This document shows, piece by piece, positions 1 to 6,400 of a DNA stretch of 7,118 bases. The notes below the pieces were generated by a model, which saw only the letters and a program-made list of their open reading frames with translations, had not been told where the DNA came from and did not search any database. Where the stretch lies: assembly GCA_030147455.1 (NCBI GenBank), contig JASKZU010000291.1, positions 1-7,118 on the forward strand, given 5' to 3'. The DNA is from Planococcus sp. (in: firmicutes). GTDB lineage: Bacteria > Bacillota > Bacilli > Bacillales_A > Planococcaceae. The first letter of the stretch is position 1, and each line of letters starts with the position of its first letter. The position numbers and the translations under genes were made by a program.

Positions 1-168
1 TGTTCCCATGTCAGCAGGTGTTCCTGCTTTTGCGCCTGCTGCAACGAGTGCTTCGACGGTTTGAGTATTGATATCGTTAACAGTTACCTCGTAACCTGCT
101 TTTAGTAAATTCAATGACATCGGTTTGCCCATAATGCCAAGGCCAATAAATCCAACGGTTTTTTTCAT
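1..168 (-). CDS. garR: 2-hydroxy-3-oxopropionate (tartronate semialdehyde) reductase family protein, N-terminal part
   Basis: Only the first 56 codons are in the window; the gene runs off the left edge. The family uses NAD(P)H to reduce tartronate semialdehyde to D-glycerate in the cytosol, as part of glyoxylate, glucarate or galactarate breakdown. Related enzymes act on 3-hydroxyisobutyrate. The start reads MKKTVGFIGLGIMGKPM, the nucleotide-binding signature of the 3-hydroxyacid dehydrogenase family, and the next residues (LLKAGYEV, then an alternating hydrophobic strand) closely resemble the E. coli GarR N-terminus as I remember it. After the second strand it has NDIN, where GarR has an arginine (ADRN). 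The cofactor may therefore be NADH rather than NADPH, which is inferred. The ATG at 168-166 is preceded by AAGGGAG (184-178) at 9 nt. The gene diverges from a GntR regulator that probably controls it. Substrate cannot be settled from this fragment; 3-hydroxyisobutyrate dehydrogenase is the main alternative. Confidence 0.8.
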   Translation of the reverse strand, partial: MKKTVGFIGLGIMGKPMSLNLLKAGYEVTVNDINTQTVEALVAAGAKAGTPADMGT

Positions 169-209
169 GTGGTCGTGCTCCCTTCAACTTTTGGAAATAT
201 GATTTATAA

Positions 210-224
210 ATAGAGCGCTTTCAT
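210..224 (-). promoter_or_regulatory. cre-like catabolite repression site (CcpA)
   Basis: On the minus strand this reads ATGAAAGCGCTCTAT, which fits the Gram-positive cre consensus WTGNAANCGNWNNCW at every fixed position except the next-to-last C. It lies about 40 bp upstream of the reductase start, in the stretch where that gene's promoter should be (a TTTATAAAT-like -10 is just downstream on the minus strand). CcpA bound here would be expected to repress the reductase when glucose is present. The motif is seen directly; its use by CcpA is inferred. Confidence 0.55.
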
Positions 225-257
225 TTAGCGTTAATCCCCATAGTACACATTAAGTTC

Positions 258-275
258 TATTTTGTATACAAAATA
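258..275. promoter_or_regulatory. GntR-type operator 1, 18-bp perfect palindrome
   Basis: TATTTTGTATACAAAATA is a perfect 18-bp palindrome in the divergent intergenic region. Its core TTGTATACAA matches the TNGTNNNACNA-like pattern typical of FadR-subfamily GntR operators. It sits just upstream of the GntR gene and between the two divergent start codons, so it is the obvious candidate binding site for that regulator. Confidence 0.7.
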
Positions 276-281
276 ATTAAA

Positions 282-293
282 AATGTATACAAA
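282..293. promoter_or_regulatory. GntR-type operator 2, TGTATACA core
   Basis: The sequence AATGTATACAAA repeats the core of operator 1, with an 8-bp perfect palindrome at 284-291 and matching A-rich right flank. The two palindrome centres (266.5 and 287.5) are 21 bp apart, two helical turns, so two regulator dimers would sit on the same DNA face and could bind cooperatively. This site is less symmetric than operator 1 and may be the weaker one. Confidence 0.6.
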
Positions 294-327
294 AAATGAT
301 TTCTTTTCTATTTCGCCAATTAGAACT

Positions 328-333
328 TATACT
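328..333 (+). promoter_or_regulatory. possible -10 element for the GntR gene
   Basis: TATACT matches five of six positions of the sigma-A -10 hexamer. The -35 region 17 bp upstream (TTTCTA, 305-310) is poor. Transcription would start near 340 and leave a leader of about 30 nt before the ATG at 370. This is a weak call, based on one good hexamer and suitable position only. Confidence 0.35.
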
Positions 334-356
334 TTGAAAGGAGAAATAAATAATAC

Positions 357-361
357 GGGAG
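357..361 (+). promoter_or_regulatory. ribosome binding site that fixes the GntR start at 370
   Basis: GGGAG lies 8 nt before the ATG at 370. A stronger AAAGGAG at 337-343 is 26 nt from that ATG and has no in-frame start codon at a suitable distance. The only upstream in-frame ATG, at 283, lies inside operator 2 and has no Shine-Dalgarno sequence, so 370 is the preferred start. Confidence 0.6.
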
Positions 362-369
362 TCGATGGC

Positions 370-987
370 ATGGCAAAAAAATCAACACAGCTTGCGTACA
401 TTCAAGCTTATGAATATATACGGGACCGAATTTTGAACGGTGAACTGGAACGCGGAACCAAATTGGTGGAAGAGCGGCTGGCCGAGGAAATGGGCATCAG
501 CCGGACGCCGGTGCGCGATTCGATCCGCAAGCTCGAGCAAGAAGGGCTCATCAAGCAAAAGCGCGTCGTCAACCCGAGCGATTCAGAACTGCGGGATGTA
601 TTTCAGGTGCGCATGCTGCTGGAAGGATTTGCGGTCCGCCACTGCGCGACTTATATGACAGAAGAAGCGCTCGGCAAACTTAAGCAATGTGTAGACGTCG
701 GCCGCACAGGCGAGATGGAAAGAGTGATGGCGGCAAACAAGGAGTTCCACGAAATTATCATCGGGGCAACGAATAACCCGGTGATGGTGGATATTTTCGA
801 CCGCATGCAGTCGATTATTTACTTGTTCCGAAAAACAGTCGTTTACCATAAGCGGCCGCTGTTGATCGAAGAACACCAGGAAATCTATGAAGCGATTCTG
901 CGCCATGATGCGGACGAAGCAGAACGATTGATGAAGGCGCATTTGCAGCTGGACCTGGAGTTTTGCCTCCAGCGGATGAACGGCTAA
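370..987 (+). CDS. FadR-subfamily GntR transcriptional regulator (FCD domain)
   Basis: This 205-residue DNA-binding regulator probably represses the divergent reductase gene and itself, released by a small organic acid. Residues about 8-67 form the GntR winged helix-turn-helix, with the signature LAEEMGISRTPVRDSIRKLE (residues 37-56) and a wing ending near KQKRVV. Residues about 72-200 form the all-helical FCD ligand domain, including NKEFHEII (123-130), EEHQEIYEAI (167-176) and KAHL (189-192). H127, H169 and H191 fit three of the usual metal-binding positions. The position normally held by Asp in the D-x3-H motif is N123. An in-frame extension to ATG 283 would add 29 residues that do not look like protein and would overlap the operator, so it is rejected. 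Two TGTATACA operators lie just upstream. The effector cannot be read from sequence; the neighbouring reductase suggests a glyoxylate or sugar-acid intermediate. Confidence 0.9.
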   Translation: MAKKSTQLAYIQAYEYIRDRILNGELERGTKLVEERLAEEMGISRTPVRDSIRKLEQEGLIKQKRVVNPSDSELRDVFQVRMLLEGFAVRHCATYMTEEALGKLKQCVDVGRTGEMERVMAANKEFHEIIIGATNNPVMVDIFDRMQSIIYLFRKTVVYHKRPLLIEEHQEIYEAILRHDADEAERLMKAHLQLDLEFCLQRMNG

Positions 988-1008
988 TAAAAAGCAAGTG
1001 CGAGCGAT

Positions 1009-1034
1009 GTGTCTCCGGTTGCTGCCCCGGGTAT
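1009..1034 (+). promoter_or_regulatory. possible SigB (general stress) promoter for the short-chain dehydrogenase
   Basis: GGGTAT at 1029-1034 is an exact match to the SigB -10 consensus. A -35 candidate, GTGTCT (1009-1014), lies 14 bp upstream but matches GTTTAA at only about half its positions. Transcription would start near 1041, leaving about 30 nt before the ATG at 1073, which contains the ribosome binding site. Several Bacillus short-chain dehydrogenases are known SigB targets, which makes this plausible but unproven. Confidence 0.35.
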
Positions 1035-1072
1035 AGAAGAAGAAAATCAATCCCGGACAGGAGCTGGCGGCA

Positions 1073-2080
1073 ATGAAATTGAAAAAGCTGAGAGAACAAG
1101 TGATCGTAATCACCGGTGCAACGAGCGGTGTCGGCTTGGCAACAACGCGGATGGCGGCGGATAAAGGGGCGAAGCTCGTAATTGCGGCGCGGAACGAAAA
1201 AGCACTCCGTCAATTAGCGGAAGAATTAAAAAGCAAACGAACAGATGTCGTGTGGGTCCGCGCTGATGTCGGAAATGAACAGGACGTGGAGCGTATTGCC
1301 GAGGCGGCGCTCCGCGAATTCGGCCGCTTTGATACGTGGGTCAACAATGCAGGAACAATGATTTTTGGAAATGCAATGGACATTCCGACAGAAGATATGA
1401 AAAAGCATGTCGATACGAATTTTTGGAGCGTTGTTTACGGTTCCAGAGCAGCCGTCCACCACTTTACAAGCCGCGGCGAGCCAGGCGCGCTGATCAATGT
1501 CGGCTCGGCGTTCGGCGACCGCGGCGTCGTGCTGCAGTCGAGCTATGCGGCCAGTAAATTCGCGGTGCACGGTTGGACAGAAAGCTTGCGGATGGAACTC
1601 AATAAAGAACAGGCACCGGTATCTGTCACGCTCGTGCACCCGGGCAGGATCGATACGCCGTTTAACGAACATGCCCGCAGCTACCTGGACAAGCAGCCGG
1701 GGCATATCGGCATGATGTATTCACCGCGCATAGTGGCTGATGCCATTTTGTTTGCGGCAGAACATCCAAAGCGGGACATGTTCGTCGGAGGGCAGGCGAA
1801 ATTCGGGGCGTTTGCCGGCAACTTGGCCCCGCGCCTTGCGGATAAACTGACCGAACTGACGCTTTACCGTACCCAGCAGCTCGAGCGTCCGGCAAAGCCG
1901 TTAAGCGACAGCAATTTGTACAAGCCGGGCAGCGGAATGCACGAGCAGGGCACGAATAAAGGGTGGGTCCGGCAAAAAAGCCTTTACGTACTCGCCAAAA
2001 AGCATCCGGCGCTCGCGGCGCTGACCATTGCGGGCATCGGTTCAGCGCTTTTAGGTACTGTTTCAAAAAAGCGCGGATGA
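1073..2080 (+). CDS. SDR family NAD(P)-dependent oxidoreductase with C-terminal hydrophobic tail
   Basis: A 335-residue classical short-chain dehydrogenase; the substrate is unknown. The Rossmann fold carries TGATSGVG (14-21), AARN after strand 2 (R40 suggests NADP preference, inferred), ADV (64-66) and NNAG (91-94). The catalytic set is complete: N116, S145, Y158 and K162 (YAASK), followed by the P190-G191 loop. The core ends near residue 250, and about 85 more residues follow. That tail is basic and polar up to about 311, then has a hydrophobic stretch (312-330, HPALAALTIAGIGSALLGTV) and ends in SKKRG, so it could be a membrane-associating helix. The ATG has AGGAG 9 nt upstream. The gene follows the GntR gene by 85 bp with no terminator between, so read-through is possible, but a SigB-like promoter also lies in the gap. 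Length and a possible stress promoter recall B. subtilis general-stress SDR proteins such as YxnA; that orthology is from memory and untested. Confidence 0.9.
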   Translation: MKLKKLREQVIVITGATSGVGLATTRMAADKGAKLVIAARNEKALRQLAEELKSKRTDVVWVRADVGNEQDVERIAEAALREFGRFDTWVNNAGTMIFGNAMDIPTEDMKKHVDTNFWSVVYGSRAAVHHFTSRGEPGALINVGSAFGDRGVVLQSSYAASKFAVHGWTESLRMELNKEQAPVSVTLVHPGRIDTPFNEHARSYLDKQPGHIGMMYSPRIVADAILFAAEHPKRDMFVGGQAKFGAFAGNLAPRLADKLTELTLYRTQQLERPAKPLSDSNLYKPGSGMHEQGTNKGWVRQKSLYVLAKKHPALAALTIAGIGSALLGTVSKKRG

Positions 2081-2143
2081 TTAAAAACATTCTTCCGATT
2101 CACCTGTACAAACAACTAGACACAATTGCATAAATAGTTTTCC

Positions 2144-2155
2144 CTGGGCGCCCAG
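2144..2155. repeat. 12-bp perfect GC-rich palindrome in the 154-bp gap before the ornithine-derivative enzyme
   Basis: CTGGGCGCCCAG is a perfect palindrome about 80 bp upstream of the TTG start at 2235. It lacks a following T-tract and would leave only a four-pair stem as RNA, so it is not a terminator. It could be an operator. A short inverted repeat, TGAAA-4-TTTCA (2167-2180), lies just after it. I see no convincing sigma-A promoter in 2081-2234 and no terminator after the dehydrogenase, so co-transcription with the upstream gene is possible. Confidence 0.35.
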
Positions 2156-2220
2156 CTATCTATCCGTGAAAGGGTTTTCATGATACGATCGAAATACCGG
2201 CATGTCCGCGAGTTGGTTGT

Positions 2221-2226
2221 AGGAGG
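2221..2226 (+). promoter_or_regulatory. ribosome binding site that selects the TTG start at 2235
   Basis: AGGAGG is a full Shine-Dalgarno sequence 8 nt before TTG 2235. The first in-frame ATG (2244) would be 17 nt away, too far for normal use. The TTG start also gives an N-terminus (MKTMGFVISRKNNEKRRALLP) that fits the family. Confidence 0.8.
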
Positions 2227-2234
2227 AATAGCAG

Positions 2235-3206
2235 TTGAAGACGATGGGATTTGTGATTAGCCGCAAGAATAATGAAAAGCGGCGGGCGCTATTGCCGGAA
2301 GATCTGGTGCATGTAAAAGAGCCGGGGCGTTTAATGTTCGAACAAGGATACGGAGAAGTGCTCGGAATTTCAGATGAGGACTATCGTTCAATGGGCGCAG
2401 TTGTTGCATCACGCGAAGAAGTGCTGGCGTGCGAGGCGATTGTGGACGTGAAACTCGGCAACGCCGATTATTTGGATCAGCTGGAAGACGGCAAGCTATT
2501 GATTGGCTGGGCGCATGCCATTCAGGATATCCACTTTACAGACGGCGCGCTGGCCGGCAAACACACAGTGCTTGCGTGGGAAGAGCTGATGGAGGGCGGC
2601 CGTTATTTGTTTTACCGCAACCGGGAAGTAGCGGGAGAAGCAGCGGTCTTGCAAGCTTATCAATATGCCGGGAAAATGCCGTACGAAACGCACGTTGCGA
2701 TTCTTGGAAATGGCCATACGGCAAAAGGGGCCATGCGCATTCTTCACGGACTTGGCGCACAAGTGGACGTTTACGGCAAGCGGCTGGAGACTCTGTTTAA
2801 AGAAAAAATGGTTGATTATGATGTACTCGTCAACTGCGTCATGTGGGATACGACACGCACCGACCGGATCATTTACCGGGAAGATCTGAAGCGCTTGAAA
2901 AAAGGCGCCCTGATCATTGACGTCAGCTGTGACCCGGAATTGGAAATCGAAACGTCGCATCCGACGACGATCGACAATCCGGTTTACACCGTGGACGGCG
3001 TAGTTCATTATGCGGTCGACAACACGCCGGCAATGTTTCCGCACACGGTCACCAAAGTGCTGAGCCAGGGATTTGCGCCGATGCTCGACGACTTGCTTGA
3101 TGGCAAGCGCTCAGCCATGGTAGAAGCTGCGATTGTCATCAGAAGCGGCACGATTCAAGATACGCGCATTACCGAGTTCCGCGAAGCACGCGGACTAATG
3201 GTTTAA
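2235..3206 (+). CDS. ceo: N5-(carboxyethyl)ornithine synthase-like dehydrogenase (alanine dehydrogenase/PNT family)
   Basis: The 323-residue protein starts at TTG. The named enzyme (EC 1.5.1.24, known from Lactococcus) joins pyruvate to the side-chain amine of ornithine with NADPH, giving N5-(1-carboxyethyl)ornithine; it is cytosolic. The N-terminus (ISRKNNEKRRALLPEDL) has the alanine dehydrogenase substrate arginine region at R16/R17. K73 (VDVKL) and H94 (WAHAIQ) match the substrate lysine and catalytic histidine of alanine dehydrogenase, and D233 matches its catalytic aspartate. The nucleotide fold is at 153-183 with G158-x-G160 and G165; basic K182-R183 after strand 2 favour NADPH. The C-terminal HYAVDNTPAMFPHTVT (258-273) is the family's closing motif. 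Length suits the roughly 313-residue synthase better than the roughly 370-residue alanine dehydrogenases. The family is certain; the exact substrate is inferred from N-terminal resemblance and length, and another opine-type or saccharopine-related dehydrogenase remains possible. An intrinsic terminator follows immediately. Confidence 0.78.
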   Translation: MKTMGFVISRKNNEKRRALLPEDLVHVKEPGRLMFEQGYGEVLGISDEDYRSMGAVVASREEVLACEAIVDVKLGNADYLDQLEDGKLLIGWAHAIQDIHFTDGALAGKHTVLAWEELMEGGRYLFYRNREVAGEAAVLQAYQYAGKMPYETHVAILGNGHTAKGAMRILHGLGAQVDVYGKRLETLFKEKMVDYDVLVNCVMWDTTRTDRIIYREDLKRLKKGALIIDVSCDPELEIETSHPTTIDNPVYTVDGVVHYAVDNTPAMFPHTVTKVLSQGFAPMLDDLLDGKRSAMVEAAIVIRSGTIQDTRITEFREARGLMV

Positions 3207-3214
3207 CGATAATG

Positions 3215-3250
3215 AAAACCGCTGGGGCCTTTTTGCCTCGGCGGTTTTTT
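3215..3250 (+). terminator. intrinsic terminator after the ornithine-derivative enzyme gene
   Basis: An 11-bp stem (3218-3228 with 3235-3245, two G-T wobbles) closes a CTTTTT loop, and six T residues follow at 3245-3250. Four A residues at 3215-3218 can extend the stem into the T-tract. It begins 9 nt after the stop codon. It separates this transcription unit from the large downstream gene. Confidence 0.9.
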
Positions 3251-3290
3251 GTGTGGTATGAGCAATAAGTATCTCTTGTTAAATTAGTGA

Positions 3291-3319
3291 TTGCGACCTA
3301 TAAATTTCCACTATATAAT
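3291..3319 (+). promoter_or_regulatory. sigma-A promoter for the TPR/C39 gene
   Basis: TTGCGA (3291-3296), a 17-bp spacer, and a perfect TATAAT (3314-3319). Upstream DNA is AT-rich. Transcription should start near 3326, giving a leader of about 120 nt before the ATG at 3448. This is the best promoter in the window. Confidence 0.75.
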
Positions 3320-3320
3320 A

Positions 3321-3355
3321 AATTTACTGTTAGTTCTATTAGGAAACAGTAAATT
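3321..3355. repeat. 11-bp inverted repeat over the expected transcription start
   Basis: AATTTACTGTT (3321-3331) and its exact complement AACAGTAAATT (3345-3355) are separated by 13 nt. The left arm begins one base after the -10 hexamer and spans the likely +1, a classic repressor position. If transcription begins at 3326, RNA keeps only part of the left arm (6 bp), so a DNA operator is more likely than an RNA hairpin. A TTCTATT direct repeat (3334-3340 and 3354-3360, 20 bp apart) lies within the same region. Confidence 0.6.
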
Positions 3356-3378
3356 CTATTGACGGGCAGTTTCCTGAT
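3338..3378 (+). repeat. alternative leader stem competing with the flanking repeats
   Basis: ATTAGGAAAC (3338-3347) can pair with GTTTCCTGAT (3369-3378), ten pairs with one G-T wobble, around a 21-nt loop. Its left arm overlaps the right arm of the upstream inverted repeat, and its last base overlaps the downstream hairpin, so the three structures cannot all form completely at once. Switching is inferred; only the complementarity is seen. Confidence 0.4.
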
Positions 3379-3421
3379 GAAAACCTCACGAAAAGCGAGG
3401 ATTTTCACGCGTACCATATAA
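3377..3421 (+). CDS. possible 14-codon leader peptide
   Basis: A short frame reads MKTSRKARIFTRTI and stops at TAA, 26 nt before the large gene's ATG. It is basic and its codons overlap the leader hairpin. The only Shine-Dalgarno candidate is a weak ACGGG about 10 nt upstream. A frame this short arises easily by chance, so it is listed only because it lies in a structured leader. Confidence 0.15.
   Translation: MKTSRKARIFTRTI
3378..3407 (+). repeat. leader hairpin 40 nt before the TPR/C39 start
   Basis: TGAAAACCTC (3378-3387) pairs with GAGGATTTTCA (3397-3407), ten pairs with one bulged A, closing a 9-nt loop. No T-tract follows on either strand, so it is not an ordinary terminator. It may stabilise the leader or be bound by a regulator. 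Confidence 0.5.
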
Positions 3422-3447
3422 AAAGAGACTAAAGGGGATTGGGAAAA

Positions 3448-6400
3448 ATGATGGCGACTGCCCACATTGAAACGGCGGACGATCTCGTTCGCATTACACA
3501 GGAATTATGGGAGAAAAAATCGCTCAGCGCTGTAAAGCAGCGGCTCGCGGATATTCCGACAGAAGACGAGTTTTACCGCTTGATCGGGCTGGCCGACGAG
3601 GCGGATTTATACGGATTGAGCAATTTGCTCGCTACACGGAGCTCAAAGCGTTTTGATACGCTGCGCTCTTTTGCATGGCATTTGTCGCGCCTTGCCGACA
3701 CAGGACGCAGCCTGGAAGCGGAAGAAAAGATGCTCGCACGGCTTCAAGGCATTCATGCACAAAGCTACTCGAACGTTGAACTGCTGCAGGCGCATCATCT
3801 ATTGTTGAAAGTCTATTGCCAGCTAAACCGCATTCCGGAGGCAGCTGAGCAACTCGAGCGCATCAAAGAACTCGGCGGCACGCGGCCGGACCAAGAAGCG
3901 TTTTACTTTATTTACAGCGGTGAATGGGACAAAGCCGAAGCGGAGCTCATTGAACAGCTGAAAATCGAAGACCGTAAATGGGGGCCGATCACTCATTTAT
4001 TATATGCCGACCTGTTGTCGATGCGCGGCGCACCGGAACGGGCGCTTTCGTTGTTGGATGCAGGTGAACAAAAATATCCCGGGGTCCACGGGTTTGCTAC
4101 AGAACGGGTCGCCAAGTTTCACCAGCTTGGGCGTTTCGAGGAATGCCTGCAGCAGATCAATGAGGCACTCGCACGCAATCCGCTGCACGGAAGGCGCTTG
4201 GGCTTTATTCATTTGGCGGCGCATTGCCTGTATGAGCTGAAACGCTTTGATAAACTCCGCGAGTGGATCGGTGACCATCCAAAAGAACTGGCTGAGACTT
4301 TTTTTGCCAATGCCACGATCGATGCGGACGCAAAGCATAAAAAGCTGGCGCTTACGCCGGAAGTTCAAAAGCTCAATTATTGTGTCCCGGCGTCGCTGTC
4401 GCTTATGCTTCAGGCATTTGGAAAAAAAGCCACACAAGATGACATTGCCGAACACGTCTTTGATGTAACGGGTTCAAAGCTTCAGACGACGATTGAATAT
4501 ATGGAAACGCAAGGCTTTACCGGCCGTTATTTTAAAGGCACGATCGAGCTGTATAAACAATTCATCGATGCCGGGGCTCCGGTATTGCTCAGCATGTTGA
4601 TCGAAAACAATGCACACGTCCAGGTGGTAGTCGGCTATGACGACCGGGTGCAGGCGCTGCTGATCCAGGACCCGAACGATCTGGCGCCGTATTTGATTGC
4701 CTACAGCGAAGTGCCGAAGGCGTTCCGGATGACGGATTCGTTGAGCATCGCATTTGTCCAGCCAGCCGGGCAGCCGTTGCTTGAACTGCTGGAGCCGGAG
4801 CAGCATGACTTTTTTAAAGGGCTCTACGGGTTATTGGACCACATGCCGCTTGATGAACCGGCTTTGGTGCAATTCCTGGCTGATCATGAACACGAGCGTT
4901 ATGCGGCGACGGTTGGACTGACGCTTGCTTTTGAAAAAGCCGATGCCGGGTTGTACGACCGCTGGATTGCCCGGCTGACCGAAGAACTCGGAAAAGACGA
5001 CGAGGAACTGGCGCTGTTGATTGCACATCTGCACTTCCAGAAAAACGACAACGATAAAGCGCTCGCTGCACTGGAATCCGTTGCACAATCGACAAGCCCG
5101 TATGCGCTGTTTTTGCAGGCGGCGATTGCCATGAGCAATGACCACAACGAGCGTGCGATTCCACTGCTCAAGCGCTCGATCGAACTGGACCATTACCAGC
5201 CGATCGCATACAGCCATTTGGCCCGCTGTTACTTGGATAGCGATCGTATTTTCCAAGCATATAAATGGTCGACGATTGCCATCCGCCAGTTGGAAGAAGA
5301 CTTGTTTGCGCAAATTACGCATGGATTGATTCAATACGAGTACGGGGCGATCGAACAGGCGCGCCGGCGTTTTGAAAAGTTGGCGGAAAAAAATCCGGAA
5401 GACGGGTACTTCGTGTATGAAATCGGCCGCTGCGAGCAAGCGCTTGACCATACGGAAAAAGCGTTGGATGCTTACCGGCGCTCGCTCCAGCTGGATGATG
5501 CGCTGCCGTTTCCTTACCTCCGGATGGCAGAGCTGTATATGGCAGATGAACGCTGGAGTGAAGCACAGGCAGCGATTGAAGAAGGACTATCTAAAGATGA
5601 CAGCCAGGACATTTTGCATTTGTATCTCGGCCATATCGCCATCGAACAAAAACGTTTTGCCGAAGCAGAAGCGGCTTACCGGCGTGCGCTTGAACTCGAC
5701 CCGGCTGATTTGTTTGCACCGGTGCACATCGCGCATGCGCTGTTTGAGCAAAAACGCCAAACAGAAGCGACCGAGCTGCTGTTGAGCTTTTTGGGCCGGG
5801 CCGATGCGGCGTATCGCCTGCGCGCAGCAGACCTTTTATGGGAACAGGCAACAGATATGAGAGATGCCGGGCCGGCGCTTGATATGATTGAAGGTGGATT
5901 TGAAGGGGCAGAAACCGAAGACCTTCGCATGCTGGCAGGCCGTTATGCGGAATTTGGGCTGCAGCCGGCTGTGCGTCCGCGTGTTATGGCCAGCTTGAAA
6001 AAGCTGCGACAGCTGAAAGATCCGCATCTTTACTGCTTGGAAGGCGACCTTCATGAACAGGCAGGAAATACGCTTTTTGCGAGGCGCTTGTACGAGCGGG
6101 CCGGCGATTATCCGCCGGCATTAATTGCGCTTGGCGAAAGCTTTGAAACAGCGGGGGATGCGAAACGTGCTGTCCGGTTGTTTGAACGGGTAGTGGAACA
6201 GGAAGCCGGCAATGCTGCTGCACTCGGGGGACTGGTGCGCAACTACCGTCAGCTTGAGCGTTACCGCGAAGCGTTTCTGGCAGCGATCGATTTTCTGCTG
6301 GCTGAACCGTTGTCTGCTGTCTTGCCGGAACTTGTGGAACTTGTCCAAAGCGAGCAGGATGCCGATAAACTGACAGCGACGCTCGACCGTTTGGCAGATC

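Noticed and set aside
988..1072. Possible terminator between the GntR and dehydrogenase genes
   Set aside because: Only short weak repeats (AGCAA/TTGCT and CCGGG/CCCGG) are present, with no T-tract.
2496..3044. Minus-strand open frame of 182 codons opposite the ornithine-derivative enzyme gene
   Set aside because: It is a shadow of a well-supported gene; its product shows no recognisable motif.
3374..3393. CTGATGA followed by GAAA, resembling hammerhead ribozyme core motifs
   Set aside because: There is no stem II between the two elements and no matching stems I and III, so the motifs are chance.
3359..3422. TTGACG and TATAAA as a second promoter for the TPR gene
   Set aside because: The two hexamers are about 50 bp apart, far beyond the usual 16-18 bp spacer.
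3326..3447. Known riboswitch (TPP, SAM, cyclic-di-GMP, purine, fluoride) or T-box in the leader
   Set aside because: None of their conserved core sequences could be matched by eye; only generic hairpins are visible.
4831..5451. Minus-strand open frame of 206 codons, with others, opposite the large TPR gene
   Set aside because: The plus-strand frame is continuous with clear TPR and C39 motifs; the antisense frames are by-products of its codon composition.
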